53,832 bases of DNA. Source: Micromonosporaceae bacterium (GTDB lineage Bacteria > Actinomycetota > Actinomycetes > Mycobacteriales > Micromonosporaceae). The notes under the pieces are model-generated. The model was not told where the DNA came from and searched no databases. It worked only from the letters and a program-made list of their open reading frames with translations. Below, in pieces: positions 25,141-33,589 of this stretch; the first letter of the stretch is position 1, and each line of letters opens with the position of its first letter. Location of the stretch: the NCBI GenBank assembly GCA_009377645.1, contig WHTQ01000024.1, forward strand, positions 1 to 53,832, read 5' to 3'. The position numbers and the translations under genes are program-made.

Positions 25141-26442
25141 TCAGCCGGTCCTGGTCGGGCCGCGGCGGGCCGCCTCAGCCTGCGCGAGCGCGACCACGTC
25201 ATCGAGCTGGCGGCACGCGCGGTCGACCGTGACCGGCGCCTGGACCGCGAGCTCCGCGGCCGCCTGCTCCCGGCTCTGCCAGGAACGCCACAGAACATCC
25301 AGCAGCTCGTCGTCGGACAGGTTCCGAGCGTCGGCCACATGCTTCTCCTGACCGACCGTGGCGAACACCCCCCGTACCTTCATGCTGTACGCGATCCCGG
25401 CGACCGGCACCCCGGAGGAGAGGGCGGCGATGGTGGCGTGCATGCGCATGCCGACGAACCACGCAGTACGCGAGATCACCCACTTCGCCTGGTGAGCGTC
25501 GAAGCCGGATGGGGTCACCGCGACCCGGCTCCCGTGCTGGGCACTGAGTTCACTGTGGAGCTGGTCGGTGACCCGACGGTCGTCGTCGGCACCGGCCGAA
25601 CCCCGCACGTGCGGCACCAGCAGCACCCGGACGTCCGACTCGGCGAGTAGCTGCTCGCACAGCTGCTTCACCACGTGCACGCCGTCGGCCGACAGCCCGT
25701 ACCGGGCCCGACCGGTTCCCAGCGTCAGCCCGCTGACGTTGATCCCCACCACCGGACCCGGTTCCTCCTGCCACCAGGACTCGAGCCGGTCCCGGTCCGG
25801 CTGGTCCGGGGGTCTCGGAGAAAGCGCGAACGCGACGTCGACCCCGTCCCGGTGCCGATCCGGGTCGAAGTCGGCGCCCAGCAGGTCGTGCAGCGCGGAG
25901 AAGCTGTCCGGGTCGCGCGACCACGCCATCGCCGCGCGCCGGACCAGGCCGGCCGCCTGCCGCCGCAGCCGGGGGCGGCGGAACGGCCCGTAGGTCTGGG
26001 GCAGCAGGACCAGCGGCCGGTCGCGGAGCAGGGCAAGCCGCTTCGGCCACGCCACGAGGCGGAAGGTACGAACGCCGTACAGATCGCTGAAACTGTCCCC
26101 ACCGCTGAGGTCCAGCACCGCGTGGCAGGCATCGATCCGGGCCAGCCCCGGGTTGGGAAGCCCGAGCAGGGCACTGGCCCGCATGTTCAGATATGCCTCC
26201 GGCCGGTACACCCGGCGGGAGATCCGCGCCCCGCACAGGGTGACCGGCACCACATGCCCGTCGACGAACACGCCACCGGAGCGGGCTCCCAGCCCGTCGT
26301 CGAAGATGGTGACCCCGGCTCCGGGATGGCCGGACAGCAGCGTGCCCAGCGTCGCCGCACGCAGCGCGGCCAACCCCAGGTTGGCCGGCGCCGACGTGCC
26401 GAACAGACAGAACGTCGGCTCGGCGGCGGGAGTCAGTGCCAT
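25141..26442 (-). CDS. Polysaccharide pyruvyl transferase family protein
   Basis: A 433-residue protein of the WcaK/CsaB family that places ketal pyruvate on sugars using phosphoenolpyruvate. Motifs include LDLSGGDSFSDLYG near residue 112, LLPQTYGPFRRPR near residue 147 and VGMRMHATIAALSSGVPV near residue 328. It heads an operon running to the asparagine synthase, epimerase and methyltransferase genes. Pyruvylation gives acidic glycans and, in many bacteria, sites for S-layer proteins. Here the modular secreted proteins might be ligands, which is speculative. Confidence 0.9.
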   Translation of the reverse strand: MALTPAAEPTFCLFGTSAPANLGLAALRAATLGTLLSGHPGAGVTIFDDGLGARSGGVFVDGHVVPVTLCGARISRRVYRPEAYLNMRASALLGLPNPGLARIDACHAVLDLSGGDSFSDLYGVRTFRLVAWPKRLALLRDRPLVLLPQTYGPFRRPRLRRQAAGLVRRAAMAWSRDPDSFSALHDLLGADFDPDRHRDGVDVAFALSPRPPDQPDRDRLESWWQEEPGPVVGINVSGLTLGTGRARYGLSADGVHVVKQLCEQLLAESDVRVLLVPHVRGSAGADDDRRVTDQLHSELSAQHGSRVAVTPSGFDAHQAKWVISRTAWFVGMRMHATIAALSSGVPVAGIAYSMKVRGVFATVGQEKHVADARNLSDDELLDVLWRSWQSREQAAAELAVQAPVTVDRACRQLDDVVALAQAEAARRGPTRTG

Positions 26443-26584
26443 CGGTTCGCTCCAGCGCTCACGGGGTCATCACCGGGTCAGGATAGTCGCGGCCGCCGGG
26501 ACCCCTGCCCGCGCGGTGCAACAAACTGACCGGCAGAAAGCTCGCGCATCGAGTCAAGCGGTCTGACCCGACCTGCCCAACAGC

Positions 26585-26597
26585 TACACTCTGTCGG
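26585..26597 (+). promoter_or_regulatory. Putative -10 element placing a leaderless start at the GTG of the beta-helix gene
   Basis: TACACT at 26585-26590 is a good -10 hexamer, with CTGACC at 26563-26568 as a weak -35. The expected first transcribed base is 26597, the G of the GTG start, so the mRNA would be leaderless. No ribosome binding site is visible. Confidence 0.45.
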
Positions 26598-27607
26598 TGA
26601 CCGGAACCCGCTGGCGAAGGCCTCTGAGGACCTTGTCGATCGCCGGGGGAATCGTGATCCTGGTCTCCGGCGCCATCCTGATCCCGCTGAGCCACATCGA
26701 TCGCGCGGTTTTCTCCGGGCCGGCCGAAGATCCAGCAGCTGGGCTTGGCTCGGCCACCGGCTCGGCCACCGAAGCGCCGGGGCTCCAGGGAAGGCCGCCG
26801 GAGTCGTCTCCCCAGAACGGAGCGGGCCAAGCGTGTGGGCCGTTTCCGCAGTTTCCGGATGAGACCTGCACCGGATGGCAGCACACCGGTGTGTCCCTGC
26901 GGGAGTGCCCCAAGAAGGTCACCGAACCAGGAGTCACCCTCGACGGCTGCCGGTTCGTCGGTGGCCTCGAGATCGGAGCCGCCGGAGTCACGATCACCCG
27001 GTCCCGGGTGGAGGGGTTGGTGCAACCGCGGGGAGACCTGCAGGACCTCCAGCTCATCGACGTCGAGATCGACGGCACCGGCCATGTCGATCCGGCCCGC
27101 GGGGACAGCCAACTGGCGATCGGCAGCGAGAACTACACCTGCATCCGCTGTCATATTCACGACACTGGCCGGGGCGCCAACCTGGGCAGAAATGTCCAGA
27201 TCGAAGACTCCTACCTACACGGCTTCCCGTACATGGACGGCAAGCACATGACCGCGATCGGGTCCAACGGTGGCAGCAACTTCACGATCCGGCACAACCG
27301 CCTCGAGTGCGACGTCTCCGGCTGTTCTGCCGCGCTGTCGTTGTACGGCGACTTCGCGCCCGTCAGCGAGGTCCTGGTCGAGCACAACCTGTTCAACACC
27401 ACCGGCTCCTACTGCACCTACGCCGGGTCGGTGGACGGCAAGCCCTATCCGAACGGGACCAACGTCCGCTACCTGGACAACCGGTTCGGCAAGAAGTTCA
27501 GCGACACGTGCGGCCAGTACGGACCGGTCACCTCCTGGAGCGGCGGGAACGGCAACCAGTGGCAGGGCAACTCCTGGCAGGACGGTTCCGGCTCGGTCAA
27601 CCCGTGA
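26597..27607 (+). CDS. Membrane-anchored or secreted right-handed beta-helix protein
   Basis: A 336-residue extracytoplasmic protein. A basic N terminus and hydrophobic segment (about 13-32) form a signal peptide or anchor, followed by a Ser/Gly/Pro-rich linker to about residue 75. From residue 110 short repeats of the beta-helix type follow (VTLDGCRFVGG, VTITRSRVEG, FTIRHNRLEC, VLVEHNLFNTT), a fold typical of polysaccharide lyases and glycan-binding proteins. Several cysteines may form disulfides. No lyase active-site motif was identified. It is divergent from the pyruvyl transferase operon and overlaps by 11 bases at its 3' end with the convergent asparagine-synthase-like gene. Possible role: trimming or binding the glycan. 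Confidence 0.72.
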   Translation: MTGTRWRRPLRTLSIAGGIVILVSGAILIPLSHIDRAVFSGPAEDPAAGLGSATGSATEAPGLQGRPPESSPQNGAGQACGPFPQFPDETCTGWQHTGVSLRECPKKVTEPGVTLDGCRFVGGLEIGAAGVTITRSRVEGLVQPRGDLQDLQLIDVEIDGTGHVDPARGDSQLAIGSENYTCIRCHIHDTGRGANLGRNVQIEDSYLHGFPYMDGKHMTAIGSNGGSNFTIRHNRLECDVSGCSAALSLYGDFAPVSEVLVEHNLFNTTGSYCTYAGSVDGKPYPNGTNVRYLDNRFGKKFSDTCGQYGPVTSWSGGNGNQWQGNSWQDGSGSVNP

Positions 27608-29432
27608 GCACCGGCCCCTCACCCGGTTCGGACGGCCCGGGCGGTCGACGACCATCCGCCGCCTGGCTCGCCACCAGCAAGTTGACCAGGAAGGTGACGG
27701 TTGCCGGATCCGGCACGACGTGCCCCGCCACCAGGCGGTCGAGCCACGGCCCGGGCACCAGCCCGGTGTCCCGCACCGGCGCGATGGTCTCCGGCGCGGC
27801 CACCCAGTGAGCCACCACCAGCCGCGCCAGCTCTGCGGCCCCCAGCTGGCCGCGTCGCCGGCCCACGAGACGTTGCCGCACCTTGCCTACGATCTTGCGG
27901 CCAGTCGCCAGGTGGCGCTGGCCGTGAGCGACCAGACCGCCCTCGGCCAGCCGGGCCGGGATCAGCCCCGAATCGAGCGGAACCGCCGCCAGCCGCGGAT
28001 CCAGCCGGCTGACCACCTGACCGATCAGCCGAGACGACCGGGTCTGATCCGGGGTGGCGGCGAGCGCGAGCTGAACGAACCGCCGGTCCAGCAACGGGTT
28101 GACCGAACCGCGGGCGACCGCCGCCACCGTACTGTGTGCACCGGCCCACCGTTGCACCCGGTCGAACAGGTAGAACTCGTCGGTGGCGCGTAACCACCCG
28201 GGGCCGTACCCGGCCAGCCGGGTGGTGAGGCGGTCGAGCGTGACTGACCGCGCGAAGGCCGCGAAGTCTGGATCCAGCGCCTCCGGCGCGACCGCCTCGT
28301 TGGTGAACAGCCGCCAGCGGGCCAGCCGGTCCACCAGCGCCGGCGAGGTGGTGGCGCGGTGGGGCTGGCCGGGATAGTAGAAGCCGCGGGCGATCTCGCC
28401 GCCCGTACCGGCCAGGCGGTTGCCCTGGGCGAGCATGGTCTCGAACCGCGCCAGCGGTGCCAGCGCCAGCGGGCTGGCCATGCAGTCCAGTGCCACCGCC
28501 GCCTCCACCACCATCGCGTGTGCGGCGGCCGGGCTCACCGGTGGCTGTTCGTCCAGCAGGTAAACGTGGTGTGCCAGACCGCTCCGGGCGGCCAGCCGGC
28601 AGGCGATCCGCGCCTCCGCGCCGGCCCGCACGTCCAATGTGAACGCGGCTAGGTCGCGACGCAGCCGGGGCGGCACGGCGCACAGCAGCAACCGTGAGTC
28701 CAGCCCCCCGCTGAGCTGCAGCACCGCGTCCGGGTGGTCGGTCAGGTAGGTGTCGTGGAATGTCCGCAGTAGATCCGCCATGCCCTCGACCACCGCGGCA
28801 CCCTCCGGGCGGTCCGGACCCGGCCGCACCCCCGCCGGCTCGGCGTACTGGTGGACGCTCACCCGTCCGTGGTGCAGGACCGCCAGGCATCCGGGCCCCA
28901 ACTTGGTGACTCCCTGGAACACCGTGTCGACGCCGGTCTGCCAGCCCAGCAGGCTCTGGACCCCGAGGGCGGCCCGGTCGAGCCCGGTGCCGGCGAGGGC
29001 GGCGAGGGCCAGCGCGCTGGTCGAGACCGCAGCCGCTCCGGCACCCTGCCACCAGAACAGCGCTCGGGCGCCGAGCCAGTCGCCCGCGACCACGACCGGA
29101 CCATCGGATCGGCCACGGTGCGCCGCCGCGAACGGCGGCAGCAGGCTGGCCAGCCCGGCAGCCTCCGGCCGGGCAGGATCGACGAGCCAGTTGGCGACGG
29201 TCGCCGCCGACACGTCTCCGGTCCCGGTGCGAGCCGCCTTGGTGAGGCGCACCGTGAAGGTCTCGGCCGCTCCAGTCACCTGATCGTCGGGCTCCGGCGC
29301 GGTCAGGGTTACCCACCCGTCGCCGGTGCGGTGGGTGACCGCCGGCTCCGTACCCGCCAGCAGCCGGACCACTCGTTGCGGCGGGCCGGATCCGGCAAGA
29401 GATGACCTGCGGTCGGCAACGGCGACCGCCAT
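27597..29432 (-). CDS. Asparagine-synthase-like protein lacking the glutaminase cysteine
   Basis: A 611-residue protein with an asparagine synthetase domain. The PP-loop LSGGLDSRLLL at about residue 240 is intact, so AMP-forming chemistry is likely. The N terminus MAVAVADRR has no Cys at position 2 and only a diverged amidotransferase-like domain (VVAGDWLGARALFWW), so glutamine hydrolysis is not expected. Relatives with this layout include lasso-peptide cyclases and beta-lactam synthetases, which join an amine to a carboxylate. ATG 29432 has GAGGGG four bases upstream. It is divergent from a GT2 gene. Function in the glycan locus is unknown; amide bond formation on a sugar is a guess. Confidence 0.75.
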   Translation of the reverse strand: MAVAVADRRSSLAGSGPPQRVVRLLAGTEPAVTHRTGDGWVTLTAPEPDDQVTGAAETFTVRLTKAARTGTGDVSAATVANWLVDPARPEAAGLASLLPPFAAAHRGRSDGPVVVAGDWLGARALFWWQGAGAAAVSTSALALAALAGTGLDRAALGVQSLLGWQTGVDTVFQGVTKLGPGCLAVLHHGRVSVHQYAEPAGVRPGPDRPEGAAVVEGMADLLRTFHDTYLTDHPDAVLQLSGGLDSRLLLCAVPPRLRRDLAAFTLDVRAGAEARIACRLAARSGLAHHVYLLDEQPPVSPAAAHAMVVEAAVALDCMASPLALAPLARFETMLAQGNRLAGTGGEIARGFYYPGQPHRATTSPALVDRLARWRLFTNEAVAPEALDPDFAAFARSVTLDRLTTRLAGYGPGWLRATDEFYLFDRVQRWAGAHSTVAAVARGSVNPLLDRRFVQLALAATPDQTRSSRLIGQVVSRLDPRLAAVPLDSGLIPARLAEGGLVAHGQRHLATGRKIVGKVRQRLVGRRRGQLGAAELARLVVAHWVAAPETIAPVRDTGLVPGPWLDRLVAGHVVPDPATVTFLVNLLVASQAADGRRPPGPSEPGEGPVLTG

Positions 29433-29530
29433 GAATCCCCTCACCGGCTGCGGGGCTCTCCGGTCGTTGCCGCGCTCATCGGACCAGGCTACCCACCAGA
29501 AGCGGCCGGAGGCTGGTCTGTCGCCGCCCC

Positions 29531-29554
29531 CACTGTCAGATTCCCGACAGTCAC
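29531..29554. promoter_or_regulatory. Candidate shared operator, copy C
   Basis: ACTGTC (29532-29537) and GACAGT (29546-29551) form a perfect 6-bp dyad with an 8-base spacer AGATTCCC. It lies in the divergent region between the asparagine-synthase-like gene and the GT2 gene. This is the most symmetrical copy of the motif. Confidence 0.5.
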
Positions 29555-29621
29555 TCTGACCGGCTACCGGTGGCGATCCGGCTCTGTCACGATGACCGGT
29601 GCCAGTCCGAAGGAGCGCGCG

Positions 29622-30569
29622 TTGACGAGCAGCACCGAGCCGACCTGTGACGAGACGATCGCGGTCGTGGTGGTCACCTACCACAGTGAGCCGCTGCTGC
29701 CAGAGCTGATCGCGTCGTTGGAGCCGGGGTTGGACGGCCTGCGCTGGCACCTTACCGTCGCAGACAACGACTCCACCGACGGCACAGTCGGGACCGTCCG
29801 CCGGCTGGCGCCGGACGCCACCATTGTGGAGACCGGGGGCAACCGGGGGTACGCCGCCGGGATCAACGCGGCGGTCGCGGCGGCCCGCCCGCACACCGCC
29901 GTGCTGGTGCTCAACCCGGACGTCCGGCTTCAACCCGGCTGCGCCCGGCACCTGTTGCAGGCCCTACACCTGCCGGGGACCGGGATCGCGGTGCCGCGAC
30001 TCGTGGACGGTGACGGCCGGCTGCTGCGGAGCCTGCGCCGGGAGCCGTCGATCGCGCGCATCCTGGGCGACGCGCTGCTGGGCGCCCGCCGGGTCGGCCG
30101 GTTTGCCCCGCTGGGCGAGGTGGTCACCAACCCGGGCCGGTACGCGGCCCCGGGGGTGACCGACTGGGCGGAGGGAGCCGCGCTGCTGATCAGCGCCGAC
30201 TGCTGGCGGGCATGTGGGCCGTGGGACGAGTCCTACTTCCTCTACTCGGAGGAGACCGACTTCTCGCTTCGTGCCCGCGATGCCGGGTTCGCCACCAGGT
30301 TCACACCGGCCGCCCAGGCGGTTCATCTGGGCGGCGAGTCCCGCCGATCCTCCGCGCTGTGGTCGTTGCTCGCGCTGAACCGGGTCCGCCTCTACCGCCG
30401 CCGGCACGGTTCGCTGCCGACCGCCGCCTTCTGGGCGGTGCTGCTGCTCCGCGAGCTCAGCCGGGCGGCGATCGGCCGGCGCACCAGCCGGGCGGCCGCC
30501 CGGGCACTGCTCAGTCCCACCCGACTGCGCGAGGTGCCCGGCCCCCACACCCTCCAGGCGCTCGGCTAG
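29622..30569 (+). CDS. GT2 family glycosyltransferase (rhamnosyltransferase-like)
   Basis: A 315-residue GT-A enzyme. Conserved points are VVVVTYHSEPLLPELI, DNDSTDGT, GNRGYAAGINAA, the metal site LNPDVRL and the late SYFLYSEETDFSLRA. This order matches the rhamnosyltransferase-like WcaA group, which fits the dTDP-rhamnose genes further along. TTG 29622 is chosen because AAGGAG lies seven bases upstream; ATG 29592 would add ten residues but has no ribosome binding site. It starts a run of three glycosyltransferase genes on this strand. Confidence 0.88.
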   Translation: MTSSTEPTCDETIAVVVVTYHSEPLLPELIASLEPGLDGLRWHLTVADNDSTDGTVGTVRRLAPDATIVETGGNRGYAAGINAAVAAARPHTAVLVLNPDVRLQPGCARHLLQALHLPGTGIAVPRLVDGDGRLLRSLRREPSIARILGDALLGARRVGRFAPLGEVVTNPGRYAAPGVTDWAEGAALLISADCWRACGPWDESYFLYSEETDFSLRARDAGFATRFTPAAQAVHLGGESRRSSALWSLLALNRVRLYRRRHGSLPTAAFWAVLLLRELSRAAIGRRTSRAAARALLSPTRLREVPGPHTLQALG

Positions 30570-30671
30570 CCAACCAGATCGGGTGAACGGCCGCCCTCGA
30601 CATACCTGGTCAGCCATTCCTGCTGTAGGCAATCCGACACTCCGGTCGCGTACGTCGGTCGGGCCGGAACC

Positions 30672-31895
30672 ATGGCACCCATGCCACGGCGCCGCCGGAC
30701 GCACGTCACCATCCTGATCGCCAACCTCCCCGCCGAGCGAGACCGGCGGGTTATTCGTGAATGCCTCACCCTGGAACAGGCCGGGTACGAGGTGACGGTG
30801 ATCGCACCCCGCGGAGAGCCCGGGCTGCGGGTGCTTCCCAGCAGCCGCAGCACCCGGCTCAAGCCGTATCCGGTGAAGGTCTACGGGGCTGGGGTGCTGA
30901 GCTTCGCGGTCGAGTTCGGGTGGTCGTTCGGGTGCGTGGCGGTACGGCTGCTCGGTGAGCTGCTGCGCGGCCGGGCCCACGCGGTGCAGGTGTGCAACCC
31001 GCCGGATGTCTACTGGCCGCTGGCGCTGCTGTTCCGGGCACTCGGCCGGCCATGGGTGTTCGACCACCATGACCTGTGCCCGGAGGTCTACGCCACCCGG
31101 GCGGCCGGGCGGCCGAACCCGCTGATGTCCCGGCTGCTGGTGCTACTGGAGCGGCTGACCCTGCGGACCGCCAGCGCGGTGGTGGTGACCAACGAGTCGT
31201 TCCGGGACAACGCAGTCCGGCGCGGAGTGTCGCCGGATCGGGTCACGGTGGTCCGGAACGGTCCCGCCGCCGCCGAGATCGGGGATCCGGGGGGCCCGGG
31301 TGCTCCGCCGGACCGGCCACACCGGATTGTCTACCTGGGAGTGCTCGGCCGGCAGGACAATGTGGAGGCGGCGGTGCTGGCCGCCGAGCTGCTGGCCCGG
31401 CGGCGCGGGCGGGCCGGCTGGCGGCTGACCATCGCCGGGGACGGCGAGATGATGCCGGCGCTGACCAAGCTGGTCGCCGACCGCGGGCTGGCCGACCTGG
31501 TGGAGTTCACCGGCTGGCTGGACGGCCCCGCTGTGGACACCCTGCTGCGATCGGCGACTGTGGCGATCCAGCCGGACGCCCCGACCCGGATGAACCATCT
31601 GTCCACGATGGCCAAGACGGTGGAGTACATCGGCCGGGGGGTTCCGGTGGTCGCCGCCGACCTGGTCGAGACCCGCCGCACCGCCGGCGCCGCGGCGGTG
31701 TACGTGCCGACCGGCGCCCCGGAGGAGTTCGCCGTGGTGCTGGACCAGCTGCTGGCCGACCCGGCCCGGCGGGAGCGGATGCGGGTGGTCGGGCTGCTCC
31801 GGTTCGCCGAGCAGCTGTCCTGGGAGCAGCAGGCCGGCGCGTACCGCTCCGTGTGGCAGACGTTGCTCGGCGCCCCGGCCGGGCTGCCCGGCTAG
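30672..31895 (+). CDS. GT4 family glycosyltransferase
   Basis: A 407-residue GT-B enzyme. The N-terminal domain has VTILIANLPAERDRRVIREC and WVFDHHDLCPEVYA; the C-terminal domain has VYLGVLGRQDNVEAAV, LTIAGDG and a donor-site region ending KTVEYIGRGVPVVAAD. It is predicted to add a sugar from a nucleotide donor with retention of configuration. It lies 102 bases after one GT2 gene and 10 bases before the next. Donor sugar unknown. Confidence 0.88.
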   Translation: MAPMPRRRRTHVTILIANLPAERDRRVIRECLTLEQAGYEVTVIAPRGEPGLRVLPSSRSTRLKPYPVKVYGAGVLSFAVEFGWSFGCVAVRLLGELLRGRAHAVQVCNPPDVYWPLALLFRALGRPWVFDHHDLCPEVYATRAAGRPNPLMSRLLVLLERLTLRTASAVVVTNESFRDNAVRRGVSPDRVTVVRNGPAAAEIGDPGGPGAPPDRPHRIVYLGVLGRQDNVEAAVLAAELLARRRGRAGWRLTIAGDGEMMPALTKLVADRGLADLVEFTGWLDGPAVDTLLRSATVAIQPDAPTRMNHLSTMAKTVEYIGRGVPVVAADLVETRRTAGAAAVYVPTGAPEEFAVVLDQLLADPARRERMRVVGLLRFAEQLSWEQQAGAYRSVWQTLLGAPAGLPG

Positions 31896-31905
31896 GCTGG
31901 CGCCG

Positions 31906-32724
31906 ATGGTGAGCGTGGTGATCGCCGCCCACAACGAGCAGGCGGTGCTCGGCCGGACGCTGGACGCGCTGCTCGGAGACGGCCCGGACGGCCTGGACGT
32001 CACGGTGGTGGCGAACGGCTGCACAGACGGCACCGCCGCGGTCGCCCGCGCCCGCCCGGGCGTACGCGTGATCGAGCTGGCCGAAGCCTCCAAGCCGTCC
32101 GCGCTGAACGCCGGGGACGCCGTGGCGGTCGGGTTCCCCCGGGTCTACCTGGACGCGGACATCTCGTTGCCCGGTGCCGCCGTCCGCCGGCTCGCGGCAG
32201 CGGTGTCCGGCTCGGCGCTCGCGGCAGTACCCCGCCGCCGGCTGATCCTGACCGGCCGGCCACTGCTGGTGCGCGCCTACTACGCGGTGCACACACGGCT
32301 GCCGGTCTTCGCCGCTGGCCTGTTCGGCCGCGGCGTGATCACACTGTCAGCGGCGGGTCGGGCCCGGTTCGATAGGTTCCCGGACATGATCGCCGACGAC
32401 CTGTTCCTGGACTCCCGGTTCACCGACGCGGAGCGGCGCGCGGTGCCCGAAGTGGAGGCTCCGGTCGCCACGCCGCTACGTACCCGCGACCTGCTTCGCC
32501 GGCTGGCCCGGGTGCGGGCCGGCAACGCCGCCATGCGCGACGCCGCTCACGGCACCCGTCGAGCGTCCCGGCTGTCCTGGCTCCGCGACGTCGTCCTCTC
32601 CCGACCCTGGCTGGCTCCGGCGGCGGTCTGTTACGTCGGCCTGACCGTGACCGCCGCCCTGCTTGCCCGGCGCCGCACCGACACCTGGGCCCGGGACGAG
32701 TCCAGCCGGGCAGGCGGGGGCTGA
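31906..32724 (+). CDS. GT2 family glycosyltransferase with C-terminal membrane segment
   Basis: A 272-residue GT2 enzyme. VSVVIAAHNEQAVLGRTLDAL, VANGCTDGTAAVA and YLDADISLPG (DxD near residue 84) mark the catalytic fold, and a hydrophobic stretch near residues 232-252 may anchor it. A TAGGCT hexamer at 31893-31898 overlapping the stop of the GT4 gene could make a near-leaderless internal promoter, since it lies seven bases before the ATG. It is the last glycan gene before the mixed region. Confidence 0.84.
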   Translation: MVSVVIAAHNEQAVLGRTLDALLGDGPDGLDVTVVANGCTDGTAAVARARPGVRVIELAEASKPSALNAGDAVAVGFPRVYLDADISLPGAAVRRLAAAVSGSALAAVPRRRLILTGRPLLVRAYYAVHTRLPVFAAGLFGRGVITLSAAGRARFDRFPDMIADDLFLDSRFTDAERRAVPEVEAPVATPLRTRDLLRRLARVRAGNAAMRDAAHGTRRASRLSWLRDVVLSRPWLAPAAVCYVGLTVTAALLARRRTDTWARDESSRAGGG

Positions 32725-32740
32725 ACCGCCGGCGCAAGGG

Positions 32741-33088
32741 CTAGCTGGTCGGGCGGCGGCGCTCGCGCGCATTCCAACAGCCGGTGTGCCAGTGTCGCCG
32801 CTCCCCCGCTCCGCCGACCGGCCCGCCGACGCCAGCCGACCCGCCGAAGCCGACCGGCCCGGCGACCGGCCAGGCCACCAGGTGCGGAACCCCGGGCCGG
32901 ATCTCCTGGTCACAACCCGGGCACCGGTAGGTCTTGACCGCCGCGCCGCCCGAGATCTGCCGGACCCGCCACACCTCGCCGCGCCAGGTCTCCTCCGCCT
33001 CCGCGCCCCGCGGGACCGGCTCCACCGGCGGTCCCGCGGACCGCCCGACACCCCACCGACGGCGCGGATGGTTGCGTCGCGGACTCAC
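32741..33088 (-). CDS. Small conserved actinobacterial zinc-ribbon-like protein
   Basis: A 115-residue basic protein with YRCPGCDQEIRPGVPHLVAW near residue 54 and HWHTGCWNARERR at the end. The two CxxC/HxxxC groups suggest one zinc site. Very similar short proteins occur across Streptomyces and Micromonospora, often labelled ATP/GTP-binding without evidence. The GTG at 33088 has a TACGCT hexamer seven bases upstream (33095-33100), so the mRNA may be leaderless. Function is unknown. Confidence 0.75.
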   Translation of the reverse strand: MSPRRNHPRRRWGVGRSAGPPVEPVPRGAEAEETWRGEVWRVRQISGGAAVKTYRCPGCDQEIRPGVPHLVAWPVAGPVGFGGSAGVGGPVGGAGERRHWHTGCWNARERRRPTS

Positions 33089-33170
33089 GCCGCCAGCGTA
33101 CGATCACGGTCGGGCCGACCCCGAGTCACCCGGCGCCACGAAACAGCTTCCCGCTCCGTCGAGGAGCCCC

Positions 33171-33500
33171 CTACCTCGTCCTGGTCCAGCCAGGACTGGA
33201 GCAGGAAACGGTCGATCGAGTCCGGCCGTCCCAGCCGGTGTGGCCGTCCAGCCCCAGGAACACCGTCTGCTCCGCCGCCGCCACCACCCCGGCCGCCTGG
33301 TCGCCGGCCAGGGTCACCGGTTGGAGCGCCTCCCTGGACCGGGTCAGGCAGCGGCCACGCCACAGCGGGATCACCCGGCTCCCGGGATCCGCGAGCAGCG
33401 CGGCGACCTGACGCGGGTCGCGGCGCAGGGTGGCCGCCCGGTCGAGCGGGCAACCACCATAGTGGAGCTCCGTGACCGGCTGACATCCTGGAGTCGCCAT
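33171..33500 (-). pseudogene. Truncated NudC-like fragment (N-terminal domain of NAD diphosphatase)
   Basis: A 109-codon frame that resembles only the N-terminal domain of NADH pyrophosphatase NudC: PLDRAATLRRDP near the start and VFLGLDGHTGW near residue 88. The zinc ribbon and the Nudix box that should follow are absent, and after GLDG the sequence no longer looks like a protein. Another frame continues with DRFLLQSWLDQDE, which may point to a frameshift. A decayed or cut-down gene is the simplest reading, but a small real gene of unknown role is possible. Confidence 0.45.
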
Positions 33501-33589
33501 GGGGAACCGTAACCCCTCAATAGCGTCGATCCCTCGCCAGGTCGGGCGGGAACCAGCGGACGATCGCCGGCCGCGTACGATCAACGGTC

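Noticed and set aside
26591-26605. A fifth full copy of the shared operator at the start of the beta-helix gene
   Set aside because: CTGTCGG is followed by a poor right half and overlaps the GTG start, so it is not counted as a site.
33085-33486. A 133-codon minus-strand frame whose stop overlaps the GTG of the zinc-ribbon gene
   Set aside because: Most of it is Gly/Arg/Pro-rich and unlike any family; the overlap is automatic for a GTGA start, and the zinc-ribbon gene appears to have its own leaderless promoter.
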